Below are positions 47,101 to 57,330 of a stretch of DNA of 64,000 nt, piece after piece. The position numbers were made by a program, and so were the translations under genes. The notes under the pieces were generated by a model, which saw only the letters and a list, made by a program, of their open reading frames with translations, was not told the origin of the DNA and did no database searches. Position 1 is the first letter of the stretch. Each line of letters starts with the position of its first letter. The stretch comes from Stictocephala bisonia. Lineage: Eukaryota > Arthropoda > Insecta > Hemiptera > Membracidae. The DNA lies in contig JAQJVL010000604.1 in NCBI GenBank assembly GCA_035578905.1, forward strand, positions 124,001-188,000. The letters are read 5' to 3'.

Positions 47101-50100
47101 AGTCTCGTAAGTGTCAGCCCAAATATGTCAAATACAGAAATTATAGAAATTTAAACTTAGAAACCCTTCTTTCTGATGCTCAATCATTAGACTGGAATGA
47201 TGTCACTGCTGCTCCTGATGTTGACACCATGGTCAACAGATTTAATAGTCAAATCATTGATCTTTTTGACAAGCATGCTCCTTTAATCACTAAAAGAGTC
47301 ACCAAGAGACCTGCCCCTTGGCTGACAAATCATATTCGCCAGCTTCAGAAATTAAGAGAAAAGCTTCTTTTCGTAAAGCTAAACTTTCAAAATTACCCTC
47401 AGACTGGAATTCATATAAACGATTAAGAAACCATACGAAACAGCAAATAAGAAATGCCAAAGTCAGATATTATTTTCGTACATTTTCCAACTCTAAACAG
47501 TCCTCCAGGAAATTGTGGACCAAAGTAAAGGAGCTGGGGATTGGCAAACCCAATATCGTTCACCCTATCACTATAGATCTAAATAGCATCAATGATTTCT
47601 TTGTTAACATTCCAATAGATCAATCTGGAGCAAGAGATTACCTAGCACAGATGCAGTGTCCTTTGGCCTGTGCCTGTGCGGGTGATCGGGATCTTTTCTC
47701 ATTCAGACCTGTCACTGAGGCTGATGTGTTGAAGGCTATCAGAAGAACGACAAGTAACGCTGTTGGAGCTGATAACGTCCCTATCAAGTTTTTGAAAGAT
47801 ACTCTTCCAGTTACGCTCCCAATTATTGTTCTAATATTTAATAAATCTCTTACGTCATCTGTTTTCCCTGATGCTTGGAAACTTGCTCTTGTGAGACCAC
47901 TTCTTAAAATTTCATCTCCTCAAACACCATCTGATTATAGACCAATCAGCATTCTTTCTGCACTATCTAAGTGTCTTGAAAGGGTCGTTTACTTGCAGCT
48001 CTCATCTTTCATTCATAGAAATAATCTTCTGTCCAGTTCACAATCTGGTTTTAGGTCTCAACATAGCACAGCAACTGCTCTCATAAAAATCACCGACGAT
48101 ATTCTTTCTGCTATGGATAGAAAACAGTTAACACTTCTGACCCTGTTCAACTTTTCTAAGGCCTTTGACTGTGTCTTTCATCCTCTCCTTTTTCATAAAC
48201 TTCATACAGGTGGGTTTTCCACTGGCTGTGTCAACTGGGTAAAATCATACCTATCTAATCGTCAACAGTGTGTGAGAGCCAACGACAAGGATTCGCGTTG
48301 GAGATCTGTCACCCGAGGGGTCCCCCAGGGATCCGTTCTTGGACCCCTACTCTTCTCATTGTACATCAACGACATAACAACTGTGATACGCTACTGTAAC
48401 TATCATTTATATGCTGACGATCTACAAATTTACTTGAATTTCTTTGTGAGTGATGTTGACAGAACTTTGAACTTAATAAACACTGATATTGACGCCATAG
48501 GTTCCTGGGCCCATTGTCATGGTTTACAATTGAATGAAAACAAGACTCAATCAATTTTTGTTGGGAACTGCAGACTTTTGACTAGACTTAACTTAAATAA
48601 TGTCCCTAAACTTATACTTAACAATAAATCCATTGACTATTGTGAAAGGGTCAGGAACCTGGGATTGACTATGACTTGTACATTGGGATTGGCTGAGCAA
48701 GAAACTCAAACCTGTAGAAGAGTGTTTGCCGGCATTCACAGTTTGAAACGTTTTGCATTATATTTACCACTTAACGTTAAAGTGATGCTGGTAAAGACTC
48801 TGGTACTTACCTACTTTAATTACTGTGACGTAGTGACTTGTGATATGACTGCCGAGCTGTTAGAAAAACTCCAACGTGCGCAAAATTACTGATAAGATTC
48901 ATCTTTAACCTCCGGAGAAGAGACCATGTTACTCCTTTTTATGAGCAGTTATCCCTTTTGAAACTTCATCACTTATTCCAGTTCCACATTCTTTCACTTC
49001 TTCACACAATTTTGCGCACTAAGTCACCTAAATATTTATTTGATAATTTCACTTTCCTTTCTAATCTGAGTGCCCGGGAAACAAGAAGGGGTGCCTCACT
49101 TCTTTGCATTCCAATTTACCGGTCATCTATTTTCAATAAATCATTTATCGTTTCTGCGTGTAGGTTATGGAACTCTCTTCCTGATTATATAAGAAACATG
49201 GAGGATCGTGCTCAGTTCAGGGTGGAGTTGAAGTCCCATCTGCTGCGGGGCTCGGGTGGGCTGTGAGTTTCGGTGGCTATGGTTGGTGCTCATGTGGGGA
49301 GTGGTATGGATGATGCGTGTGTGTTTGTGTATACGTGCAATTGAGCGAGTGGAAGAGTAAATGTTATCACAGAGATGAATATTAATTCTCTGTGGTGAAG
49401 TAGGTATGTGTGTTAGGAAATTATAAAATATAAAGTATTTGGACGTGTTTTAAATTTATCTATGATTTATTTGCTTTTATGTTTTAGATTACAGTTATGA
49501 ATTAATTGATTAATTATTACTGACATCATTTCTATTCAATTAGGGTAGTATATTTATTATAAAGTCAATTTATTTATATTATAGTTTTCTTTTGTTTTAC
49601 TTAGATAAGTTTTTTTTTTATATATATTGAATTGTGTAGTATAATATCAGGTTAAGTGGAAGAAAGGACTGATAAGTCCTAACTTTGCCTAAAAATAAAG
49701 ACGTTTTTCATTTCATTTCATTTTCATTTCATTTCATTTTCATTTCATTTCAATCAAGCTTCTTACTTTTGAGGAAACTCACCAGATAACGATGCAATTG
49801 ATAAGCGTCTGTTCTCTTTGAATTTTCATCAACATTTTGCACCAAGTCATCAGTAATGACTGAAGTTTGTCCATTTCGATCGTGATCATGCACATTCGCA
49901 TGGCCATCTTTAAAAGCTCTCACCCATTTCCTTACTATTCCCACTTATTCTGTTTTCTCCATAAGCTTCCAAGATCTCATGAGGAATGTAAGCTGCTTTC
50001 ACGCCTTTAGCACTAAGAAAAATGATCACAGCACATACTTAGAGTGTGCGGCAATTTCAATCACTGAAGGCATTTTAAACACTTATAAGTAACCATAGAT

Positions 50101-52664
50101 ACTGTGCAATGAAACTGTAACGGTGGTTGTAGCTTTTTTTTTCTACGATTGGAGGGCGAGGCTTCAATACCTGGTAATGGCCCCTCAGCCAAAAGTCTTA
50201 TTGTGCCCCTCCTTTACAGGACTTTAAACCTCATCCAATCCAAGATCCTTAGAGAACCTTGAGATTGCCTTGATGTCGTTTTCCTGTGCTACACCTTCTC
50301 CACATTCTGATATGCAGCCCAAGGTGAGGTCCCGCTTCCTAGCTAGGGCTGGGCAGTGAAAGCGGATGTGCGCTTAGACTCTTTCTCCTCCCCACACTTT
50401 CTCCAGTTGTGGCTTGCCAACAGATAATGGTACATTTGCATGGTTTTAGTCACCTCTGTTCAACTGTAATATGAAAATATTTATAAATGCAGCTGGTTTT
50501 GTTGGTTGTTCAGGTTCACAAAGCGACTGCAGGAATATGTGGACTCCCCCATCTTTCAGCAGGGGAGGTCAGTCTGCTCTCTCAGCCGGAATCGGTGGCA
50601 GACTTCCTTACGCAATGTCAACACTGTGTACCAATCCTTGAGTGTTACTATAAATGGCACAAGAAGAGTCCAGTGTTTTGGCAATGGATGGTGAGAGTAG
50701 TTTTGAAGTTGTATAAGCTCAGTTAAACAGTTTTTGTAACAAAATTGACTTCAAAGAACGGTAACTGTTTTACTGATGGAGAGTGATTTCATGAAGTCAA
50801 ATTGTTGACAGTATCTTTTTTTATTTGTTCTTAAGATACAGATCGTCAAGATATGGGTGAATATAATTACGAATGAGTGTAGATGAGCTAATGCAGTCTT
50901 TGTTACTGACTATTCCTTAGAAAGTGTCATCAGTTAATAGACCCAATAAAATAGCATTTTAGATATTTTACAAGTTCATTTGTCATGGTTTCCTAAAGTA
51001 AATACTAAAAACCAGCATGTTTACTTATGACACCATACACTGATACTTGGCAAAGTTAATCCTCTCTAAAAAATTAATGAAGGTAAAAGTTAGTTTTTGC
51101 TTCAGTATATATATACAGGGTGGCGCAAAAAGAACGCATGGATTTTAAAAGGCTATAAGTTGGTTAATTTTAATCACACCAAAATTTTAATTACACCAAA
51201 ACAATCATCAAACAACCCAATTTGAGAGTTGGGTGTTAATAATTATAAGACAATTAACTAATTTTTAAAAATAACATCAGAAAGATGGCGTCCTTCTGCA
51301 TGAATACACATTGCAAGTCTCTCTTCAAAGTTTTCCATAACTTTGTTCAAAGTGTCCTGTAATACAGCGGCAATTTCTTTACTTATTGCAGCCTTCAATT
51401 TTTCGAGTGACCGAGGTTTACGACGATAAACTTTGAATTTCAGGTGTCCCCATAAAAAGAAGTCGGAAGGAAGTCAAATCTGGCGAACGTGCAGGCTATT
51501 GGAGATTGCCGAAACGTGAAATCACGTGACCAGGAAACATTCCTCGAACGACAGCCATAGATTGATTACTCGTGTGGGCTGTGGCTCCATCCTGTTGAAA
51601 CCATGTTTGTTCCATATCGAGCCCCAAAGCTTCAAGATTTGGCTGCAAAAATGTGCGTAGCATTGTCATGTATCGTTCAGAATTAACAGTGACTGTTTGG
51701 TCACGCTCTTCAAAAAAATAAGGTCCAACGATGCCAATTTTAGAGACCCCACACAATACTGTAACTTTAGGACAATGCAGTGGTTTTTGATGCATTTCCT
51801 GTGGGTTGTGAGCTGCCCAATAGCGGCAATTCTGCTTGTTTACTGATCCATTCAAGTGAAAATGAGCTTCATCACTCAGCATTACAACATTATTGTCATT
51901 TCCAACGATATCAAGCATTCTCTCGCAAAAAACTCTTCGTTTGTGAAAATAATGTTCATGGAGCTTCTGAACAATCATTATCTTGTAAGGGTGGAATTGT
52001 AACTCACATGTCAGGATGCGCTGTAGCGATCGACGTGATATCCCCAAGGTCGGAGCACGCCGTCCAGTCGAGCGGTGAGGACTTTCAAGAACTGAGGCTC
52101 TGACACTTTCAACATTTTGCGGAGTTCGCGCCGTACGAGGGCGACCAGTCGATTTACTCTTCAACACTGATCCTGTTGTTTGAAACGAGTTAACCTAACG
52201 AAGTACCGAGTTGCGATCAGTTACCGAACCATTACGCGCTACATTAAACTGTAAACGAAATTTTCGTTGAACAGTGATGACAGATTCATTTGATTTGAAA
52301 TAGTGTTCAACAGCGAACACGCGATGCTGCATGTTCCACTGCTCCATTGCTACTAAAACTGGATGCTTCAACCAACAAAATAACGTCGCTCGGTGGTCAC
52401 TGACCGCTCCCCTCCACTGGTACTACGTTACTCAAATCCATGCGTTCTTTTTGCGCCACCCTGTATATAAGATCATATTACTTATATAAAATTACCATAG
52501 ACAATGCAACAGTCTAATTAAAATTTTAATGGCAAGCCTACAATGAATTGTATTGAAAGATAGTGGCCTTTTAATTGTATAATGGTTTATATAATAAGCC
52601 TAAGATATGATATATTTATCTAAGATATGATCTAATAAAAGTGCATAGTGGTTAAGTATTTGTT

Positions 52665-52721
<57 letters not shown>

Positions 52722-54440
52722 TGTATATATATATATATAATATATATGCAAACAAATACTTAACCACTATGCACTTTTATTAGATCATATCTTAGGCATA
52801 TTATATAACTCATTGGCCACTACCGTTCAATACAATTCATTGTAGGCTTGCCATTAAAATTTTAATTAGACTGTTGCATTGTCTATGGTAATTTTTACTG
52901 CATAACTGTCTGTAATCTTAAAAAGTAATTCTTTGGCTTGGTTCCTAAAATCATTGACAAAACCTGACTTATGTCTTTGTAATCAAAGTTGTACATTTTC
53001 AACCCACTAAAAAAAATCACTATTTTATAGGAAATGTACAATGACCTATTAATTCTTATTACTCTGCGCACACAATAAAAAAAGGCCAAATGAAATTGTG
53101 AAATGGTGACTTCAGGTGTTTTTATCAGACTGGAGGTGATAAGTAAAGATGAATTGGGCAACAGTTATTGAACTCTTTTAATAAATAATTTTAATAAATA
53201 TACAGTCCATTTAAAGATAAAGTGAAATTTGATTTACCAGAAAAACACACAATATTACATACAATTATTGACAGATAGACTAACAATTACATGAATATTT
53301 ACAATATATATGAACACTCACACGCACACAAGTACACAGTTTCAAAGATGGCTGTGGTAATTTTTAAAAACTCATCACAATACAGTAAAGTAGACCAAAA
53401 CTGGTTCAATGTTTTATAGAATTTATTTAAGTTGTTAAAATCACTCAACTGTACAGAAACTAGGATCGTTCCAAGTAGAGGAAATGCTGACTCACATCGT
53501 CTCATTTTTGGTACTTGCAATAGTAAATGCTAGAAGTTATATCTATTATTGTCTTGAAGAATACTTGTAGAACTTCGAATAAAGACAATTTTTAAAACTT
53601 AATAAATATAAAGATTTCTAATTAGAAGAATTTTTAATTGTAAAAATAGAGGCCAGGAAGGAGTTAATCTATGGGGTTTGGAAATGATGAGTATGAAGGA
53701 TAGTGAGAGGATTAATTAAGTGCCACCCCAACATGCAAGTAATGTACGCATGAAAGTGTATAAATGATTATCAAACATTAGAAAGTTTAGCAAATCTGGT
53801 TTTGTTTAATGAATAAGTAATCTATACAGTAAAGTCAATCTTATGTAGACAAACTATATAGATGTAAGTTAACTCTTCTAAACTATGTCTTATCTAATGA
53901 CCTGTCAATATATTTTAATGAAAGTCTTGTGATGTAATGATTCAATTTTCTATTGCTTGGTCTTTGGTATTTTTTTTGCAGGACAGAGTTTTCAGAGAAG
54001 AAGAATCGTTGCAGTTAAACAAACAGCTCTCAGATGAAGAGTTACACCACTTGATGGAATTCTCTAAACTACTAGAAAATAATGTCCGAAGAAAAGCAAG
54101 ATTAGAAGCTGAAGATATCGCACAGGAGAAGTTAGAATTTTTACTTATTGGAAAGATGGAACTGAACGAGGAGGGAAAATTCCTTGAAAAAGCAATTGAT
54201 TTGTTGGATTCAAGAATTGAAATTATTAACAAGATAAGTGAAAAGAGGAAAAAGGAACTTCAAATAAAATTGTCAAATAAAGAAAATTCAAATCATATTA
54301 TTGATGAAATCAACGTAGTTTTACACCAGTTTGGTTTCTGTCTACAACAGAATACTCAGCCACAATCACAAAACCAACCAGCTATTCCATCTACACAAGC
54401 TGTAACAAAACTATCACTGAAGCAACACAAACAAACTTAA
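38063..54440 (+). CDS. TEDC1: TEDC1-like gene (tubulin epsilon and delta complex protein 1), 6 exons seen
   Basis: Exons 38063-38110, 38267-38330, 39730-39920, 42708-42860, 50514-50690 and 53982-54440 join in one frame (phases 0,1,0,0,0), giving about 363 codons ending in TAA. In the family TEDC1 binds TEDC2 with epsilon- and delta-tubulin and supports centriolar triplet microtubules. Family-like features: a short FWNILHKL helix, LPPEATPRQLLLCLGWVLSHG split over exon 3, LLVK/VHKATAG joining exons 4 and 5, LSAGEVSLLSQ, and KSPVFWQWM closing exon 5. The last exon is a charged coiled coil (EEELHHLMEFSKLLENN-like) with a Gln-rich tail. The N-terminus may be incomplete; Met at 38066 is the first available. 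Introns range from 156 bp to 7.7 kb and hold LINE, mariner and minisatellite DNA. Assignment is from remembered family features, without a search. Confidence 0.7.
38267..38330 (+). CDS. TEDC1: TEDC1 exon
   Basis: Acceptor CTGTTACTTTAG, 64 nt encoding IEQFWNILHKLCCFSTSGSC, donor GTAAGAAT. Ends in phase 1; the next exon supplies the two bases AC to complete the codon. Confidence 0.6.
39730..39920 (+). CDS. TEDC1: TEDC1 exon
   Basis: Acceptor TTTTCTGATTAG, donor GTAAGAAC. Reads KAKKCVTSYLLTEAPVIAYA, LPPEATPRQLLLCLGWVLSH, then GVIESIIDKIIFDTPLGKEL. GC-rich against the intron background. It carries the most diagnostic N-domain block. Confidence 0.8.
41741..42256. repeat. 36-bp minisatellite (about 14 units) in a TEDC1 intron
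   Basis: Unit CACCCATACACGTACAGTGG followed by TATTGACCCACTCGCC, 36 bp, with small variants and a few units altered in length. Because the period is a multiple of three and the unit lacks stops in most frames, it yields ORFs of 107-165 codons on both strands (for example repeats of HCTCMGGRVGQY). They are not genes. Confidence 0.95.
42708..42860 (+). CDS. TEDC1: TEDC1 exon
   Basis: Acceptor AATTTTTTACAG; 51 codons, PEPEDPEADVTLGENCSEKG then PNYALFLSGLIQHNLKAISN and YRQERAHLLVK. The donor AAG/GTCAAT is weak beyond GT, but phase 0 and the join to exon 50514 give a good family match. Confidence 0.72.
42861..45599. other. Intron sequence, partly transposon-like
   Basis: Near 43117-43205 and 45410-45470 are GAGTCGAGTCGAGTAG- and CTCGATCGAACTTCGAGTAG-type phrases in opposite arrangement, like the subterminal parts of a hAT-type element starting at TAGGGGTGTGAGAGTAG. 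No transposase, second terminus or target duplication found. A (TA)n run lies at 44593-44610. Otherwise nothing supported. Confidence 0.3.
45600..46155 (+). pseudogene. mariner 5' fragment: promoter region and transposase N-terminus
   Basis: The frame at 46028-46152 reads MPPSIEKATDCEVCTVVSFR, then NAKGVKAADIYREICDINK. This is the start of the first helix-turn-helix of a mariner-type transposase. The GC-richer upstream part (45640-46020) is its leader; its last 60 bp match the mirror fragment near 50080-50115. The copy breaks off at about 46155, where the LINE begins. No terminal inverted repeat seen. Confidence 0.7.
46156..49756 (+). mobile_element. Nearly full-length Jockey-like LINE (endonuclease + RT)
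   Basis: Endonuclease: AHVNVQSLFCHIDEFRSIFD and LLSETWLKPSHSD (46395-46604). After a TGA it resumes with KGGGGVAVFVRSHLPCK, VIVMGDFNVDLTGP and LSKHDLVFCAYKL (46620-47426). RT 47318-48892: PSDYRPISILSALSKCLERV, FNFSKAFDCVFHPLLFHKLH, GVPQGSVLGPLLFSLYINDI, YHLYADDLQIYLNF. The C-terminus 48958-49266 ends in ACRLWNSLPDYIRNMEDRAQ. Three frame breaks (about 46604, 47340-47400, 48892). The 3'UTR ends GGTTAAGTGGAAGAAAGGAC, then a TTTCA-repeat tail (49704-49753). ORF1 is not evident, so the 5' end may be truncated. It lies inside a TEDC1 intron in sense orientation. Confidence 0.93.
49757..50115 (-). pseudogene. mariner 5' fragment, inverted relative to 45600-46155
   Basis: Minus strand from 50085: MPSVIEIAAHSKYVL, then (shifted) SAKGVKAAYIPHEILEAYGE, then VRKWVRAFKDGHANVHDHDR and NGQTSVITDDLVQNVDENSK. 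These are the N-terminal helix-turn-helix pair and linker of a mariner transposase. It is cut at about 49757 by the LINE tail. It extends further into the transposase than the fragment on the other side and lies on the opposite strand. Confidence 0.75.
50150..50440 (-). pseudogene. LINE C-terminal zinc-binding relic
   Basis: Minus strand: CGEEKES then AHIRFHCPALARKRDLTLGC, then ENDIKAISRFSKDLGLDEV. This fits the terminal 'C..C...E...H.L..CPAL...R...LG' segment of R1/Jockey-like LINEs and the 'I..F...LGL' end. Short and broken by stops. Confidence 0.6.
50514..50690 (+). CDS. TEDC1: TEDC1 exon
   Basis: Acceptor GTTGGTTGTTCAG, donor GTGAGAGT. 59 codons: VHKATAGICGLPHLSAGEVS, LLSQPESVADFLTQCQHCVP, ILECYYKWHKKSPVFWQWM. 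The C-terminal FWQWM is a family hallmark as I remember it. A second open frame over the same bases is a shadow. Confidence 0.8.
50829..50950 (+). repeat. Dispersed repeat copy (family of 9389-9508)
   Basis: AGATCGTCAAGATATGGGTG, GAATGAGTGTAGATGAGCTA, ATGCAGTCTTTGTTACTGAC and a CTTAGAAAGTGTCATCAGTT tail match the copies at 9391, 37355 and 57626. Confidence 0.65.
51116..52463 (-). mobile_element. Tc1/mariner-superfamily element, rosa-like (DD41D)
   Basis: TA target sites at 51114-51115 and 52464-52465. The 30-bp terminal inverted repeats are identical (CAGGGTGGCGCAAAAAGAAC at 51116, mirrored at 52463). 1348 bp, carrying one minus-strand transposase gene. It lies in the TEDC1 intron between exons 50514 and 53982, opposite to the gene. 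Confidence 0.93.
51258..52347 (-). pseudogene. rosa-like transposase with three lesions
   Basis: ATG at 52347: MEQWNMQHRVFAVEHYFKSN. The helix-turn-helix and RPRTARTP-type linker come first, then the first catalytic aspartate in VVMLSDEAHFHLNG and the second in WFQQDGATAHTS. After the lesions the third is in DFFLWGHLKFKVY. Spacing of the last two aspartates is 41 residues, the DD41D pattern of the rosa family. Lesions: TAG at codon 51 (52195-52197), TAG replacing Trp (51496-51498), and a one-base insertion near 51470. It ends at TAG 51258-51260. So few lesions imply fairly recent loss. Confidence 0.85.
52489..52894. repeat. ~400-bp imperfect palindrome around a (TA)n core
   Basis: Left arm from 52489 (AAATTACCATAGACAATGCA) mirrors the right arm ending at 52894; the centre is a TA microsatellite (about 52670-52745). 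Arms are ~170 bp with small indels. It begins 24 bp from the end of the mariner element. It has no hammerhead-like core and no clear target duplication. Confidence 0.85.
52895..53981. other. Intron sequence before the TEDC1 last exon
   Basis: AT-rich; no other gene supported. Confidence 0.5.
53982..54440 (+). CDS. TEDC1: TEDC1 terminal exon
   Basis: Acceptor TATTTTTTTTGCAG, 152 codons and stop. Starts DRVFREEESLQLNKQLSDEE. A long charged helix follows (LLENNVRRKARLEAEDIAQE, KLEFLLIGKMELNEEGKFLE), then a Gln/Pro-rich tail (QNTQPQSQNQPAIPSTQ). Coiled coil predicted by eye. Confidence 0.78.
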   Translation, partial: DRVFREEESLQLNKQLSDEELHHLMEFSKLLENNVRRKARLEAEDIAQEKLEFLLIGKMELNEEGKFLEKAIDLLDSRIEIINKISEKRKKELQIKLSNKENSNHIIDEINVVLHQFGFCLQQNTQPQSQNQPAIPSTQAVTKLSLKQHKQT

Positions 54441-54446
54441 AATAGA

Positions 54447-54452
54447 AATAAA
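54447..54452 (+). promoter_or_regulatory. TEDC1: Candidate polyadenylation signal of TEDC1
   Basis: AATAAA only 7 nt after the stop; other A-rich hexamers follow within 60 nt. A very short 3'UTR would result if it is used. Confidence 0.35.
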
Positions 54453-54674
54453 TATTTTCATAAATAATAGACTAATCAATCACCTTATTCATAAACATAA
54501 AATAAGCATTGGATGGTTGGTTCACTAGTTTCTTTCAACTAACATTATGATGAATGTTAATGTTACGTTGGCATTAGTGGCACGATGTTGTAAACCCAGC
54601 TACTTTGGGACAAAGTGTTGGGGAGATTGTAGTAGATAGGATCTATGCTCAGTTCTCTTAATACCAACATGATG

Positions 54675-55582
54675 CAGGCACGGATCCAGAGCAATGAATT
54701 GGGGGGGGCGAACCTGCCGGGGGGCCTGGGGGGTATGGAATACCCCCCAGTAGGGCGGGGGGTCCGGGGAATTTGCACCCCCGGAAAATTTTTGCTATTT
54801 TAACGTCCTAGACGTATTGTTTTTAGCAGTTTGGGGGGTGTTTTTAGGGTTTAAATATAGAAGAATACCTAAGTTCTGTAATCGAAAATAAGTTTGGCAT
54901 AAATTTATTCCAACAGCTGATTAATGACACTAGTATAAACAATTAATTGTCAAATTGGTATTGCCGTAGGTATTGCCATTGATACTTCTTAGAACCCCTG
55001 GGGTAGTTTCCTGATGTAATTTCAAAATAAATTGTACAACTTCGAAATAGCATTTAAGTATATACATTTAATATCACAACTATTAAATAATAAAATGGAT
55101 TCCATTGGAATGTTGTATTGTTAAAATTTTATGGAAACAGTTTAATGAGCAACAACTTAATCATAGTTTGGACATAGTTAAACATAGTTAACTGTGTAGA
55201 GTTACATTTAACACATTCATTACACAACCATTAATATAATAACTCAACTATCAAATCAATGTCGTCTGTCAATCAGTGTCTCGGCGTCTCGCCACTACGT
55301 CGGCGCTAGACACGCAGTGTTGCCGGCGAAAATATTGTATATGCCTACCAATTACCAACCGACGACTCGGAAATTCTCCTTTCTACAAACTCAGACTACA
55401 CATCCGAATATTATATATACTGTAATATTATTAAGACGGTAACAATTTCTAATGTTATTTTCATGACGGTAAATCAAATATTTTATTAACATTTTATTCT
55501 AAGCGTGAAGGTACATTTTTTGCTTTTTTCCGTTTGGGGGGGGGCGATCGCCCCCATCGCCCCCCCCTTAAATCCGTGCCTG
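54675..55582. mobile_element. hAT-type MITE with 8-bp target duplication
   Basis: ACATGATG at 54667-54674 and 55583-55590 flanks ends CAGGCACGGATCCAGAGC (left) and, as reverse complement, CAGGCACGGATTTAAGGGGG (right). 8-bp duplications and a CAG-type terminus fit the hAT superfamily. 908 bp, noncoding. It has extreme G- or C-runs next to both ends (GGGGGGCGAACC, CGCCCCCATCGCCCCCCCCT) and an AT-rich centre. Confidence 0.85.
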
Positions 55583-55590
55583 ACATGATG

Positions 55591-57090
55591 TTCACTTAAT
55601 GGTTGCCATCAATGTGGACACTAATAGAAAAGTCTGTGTGGTGGTCAAGACGTTGTCTAGGGAAAGGAACTGAGTATCAGGATTGTCAATTAGGTGAAAA
55701 TCCGACCAATACTATGTGATTTGAATTTCTCAACTAATAGCTTTGGGCCCATTAGTTGGTCCTTTTGGGATATAAATAAATGACTTTTGTAAGGAACAGT
55801 CAGTAACACTTTAGTCAGTAACAATGACTACACTTGTTTATTAACTATCATCACACTCATTCACCTTTCATATTCATCCATATATTTATGATCGGTGTCT
55901 TAGCAATGAATAATAATAATGAAAAACAGGCAGTAGGAACCCTTGTTTAACCACCCTTTTTTTATTTCTTACTTTTACTCAACTACTTTCCCCACAAATC
56001 TATTTTACTCTTTCAATTAGGGTGTCCTGTAAGTAGGCAGCCAAACTTAAGGAGGTTATTGTAAAGGTCAAAACAAACAAAAAATGTCATTTGAACATAT
56101 GATCTGTCTGTCTGTCTTAATGTAATATGTACAAAAAGGTTAATGTTTCAGAAGTAACTTAAAATAAAATCATGAAATCTTTGTCTTAAAAGTTTACATA
56201 TTCCTTAAAAATTTCATTTCTGGGCTCCAATCCTTTTTAAAATAATGACCATTATACATTTTCAGTGTTAAATATTTCAAAAACCTTAAATTTTAGTAAA
56301 AACCTGTAAGATGATAAAAAAATTATTGTAATTAGTAATATTATATGCTCTTTCTCGTTTAAAATATTGTTTTTTTATCCCATTTCAACTGTTTGTTGAC
56401 AAAAATCCAACTATGTGAACTTTTGATTATCCGAATGGGGACAAGTCCTAATTTATTTGGATAGTTGGAGTTCTTCTGTATTAAGCTTAATTGGGTTGAG
56501 GGGAGGGAATATCCCAAACAGAGGATTCCCTAAAGGAAATATATCTTGAGAATTCCCAAAAGCCACATTAAAAATATTCTTTCAGTGGAATTGCCTATCA
56601 TTACTGTTATAACTAACAATTAAGGTATGTTGTTTCCCTTCTCATTGGAAATCTACCTTTTTCCATCTCTTAAACAAGATCCCAGCTCTGAAAATTTGTT
56701 GCGATTGCAGGTTAATTAGAAAACTGTTTGCTTTATCAAAATTCCGTAAGAGTGCTGGGAAGTTGCCATATTAGGTTTAATCCCGTAAGAACAATGTTAA
56801 ATGCGAAACAGGACTTGACTGAACGGTTTGTCTGAGAATTTTAATTTTTACATCATTTGAAAGAGAGTAACAATTATAAGTCACTAGCTGAACATAAATG
56901 TACATTAAGAAAATTAGGGTTTGGCTTGGTTAGGCTAGGTTTCGTTAAGCTTCGTTAGTGTACAGTAAGTTTTTTTACATCATGTATATGTAACTTTATA
57001 ATTTTAATTTTCTCTTTAAAATTCACTTAGGTAAAAAGGTTAAACGTATCATATAGTGTAGTAGTGAAATAAGGTTTTTAGGGTACCAGA
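55591..57090. other. Intergenic stretch with transposon fragments
   Basis: Contains an inverted copy of the dispersed repeat (about 55812-55912: CAGTAACAATGACTACACTT through TTTATGATCGGTGTCTTAGC). It also has a mariner-type terminus at 56020-56100 (GGGTGTCCTGTAAGTAGGCA) and one end of a pogo-type element at about 56385-56482, ending TTGGAGTTCTTCTGTA. No gene supported. Confidence 0.5.
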
Positions 57091-57093
57091 ATC

Positions 57094-57330
57094 TTATTTA
57101 GAGATCGAACCAACATCTAGGCCAAAGTAAACAATGACCACTGCACCAAGATGTTTCTCGTCAAATATGCTCCTATTCCGGGCCCGCTCTACGTCAACAA
57201 GTCTGCGAGTGTTGGCATGTAGGGTCCAGGTAATGATACAAACAAAAACGGCAATGACAGTTGCCAAGTCCTCTTTCGTTCTGCCTAGCACAAGTGTGCA
57301 AGTGTTCTGAAACCATCCCACATCTTCCAT
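57094..57330 (-). CDS. Small GC-rich ORF with one possible membrane segment
   Basis: 78 codons: MEDVGWFQNTCTLVLGRTKE, DLATVIAVFVCIITWTLHAN, TRRLVDVERARNRSIFDEKH, LGAVVIVYFGLDVGSISK. GC content is much higher than the AT-rich flanks, and a CTACAG acceptor-like site precedes the ATG. LATVIAVFVCIITWTL could be a membrane helix. Family not recognised. It may be a small gene, an exon or a transposon piece. Confidence 0.3.
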   Translation of the reverse strand: MEDVGWFQNTCTLVLGRTKEDLATVIAVFVCIITWTLHANTRRLVDVERARNRSIFDEKHLGAVVIVYFGLDVGSISK

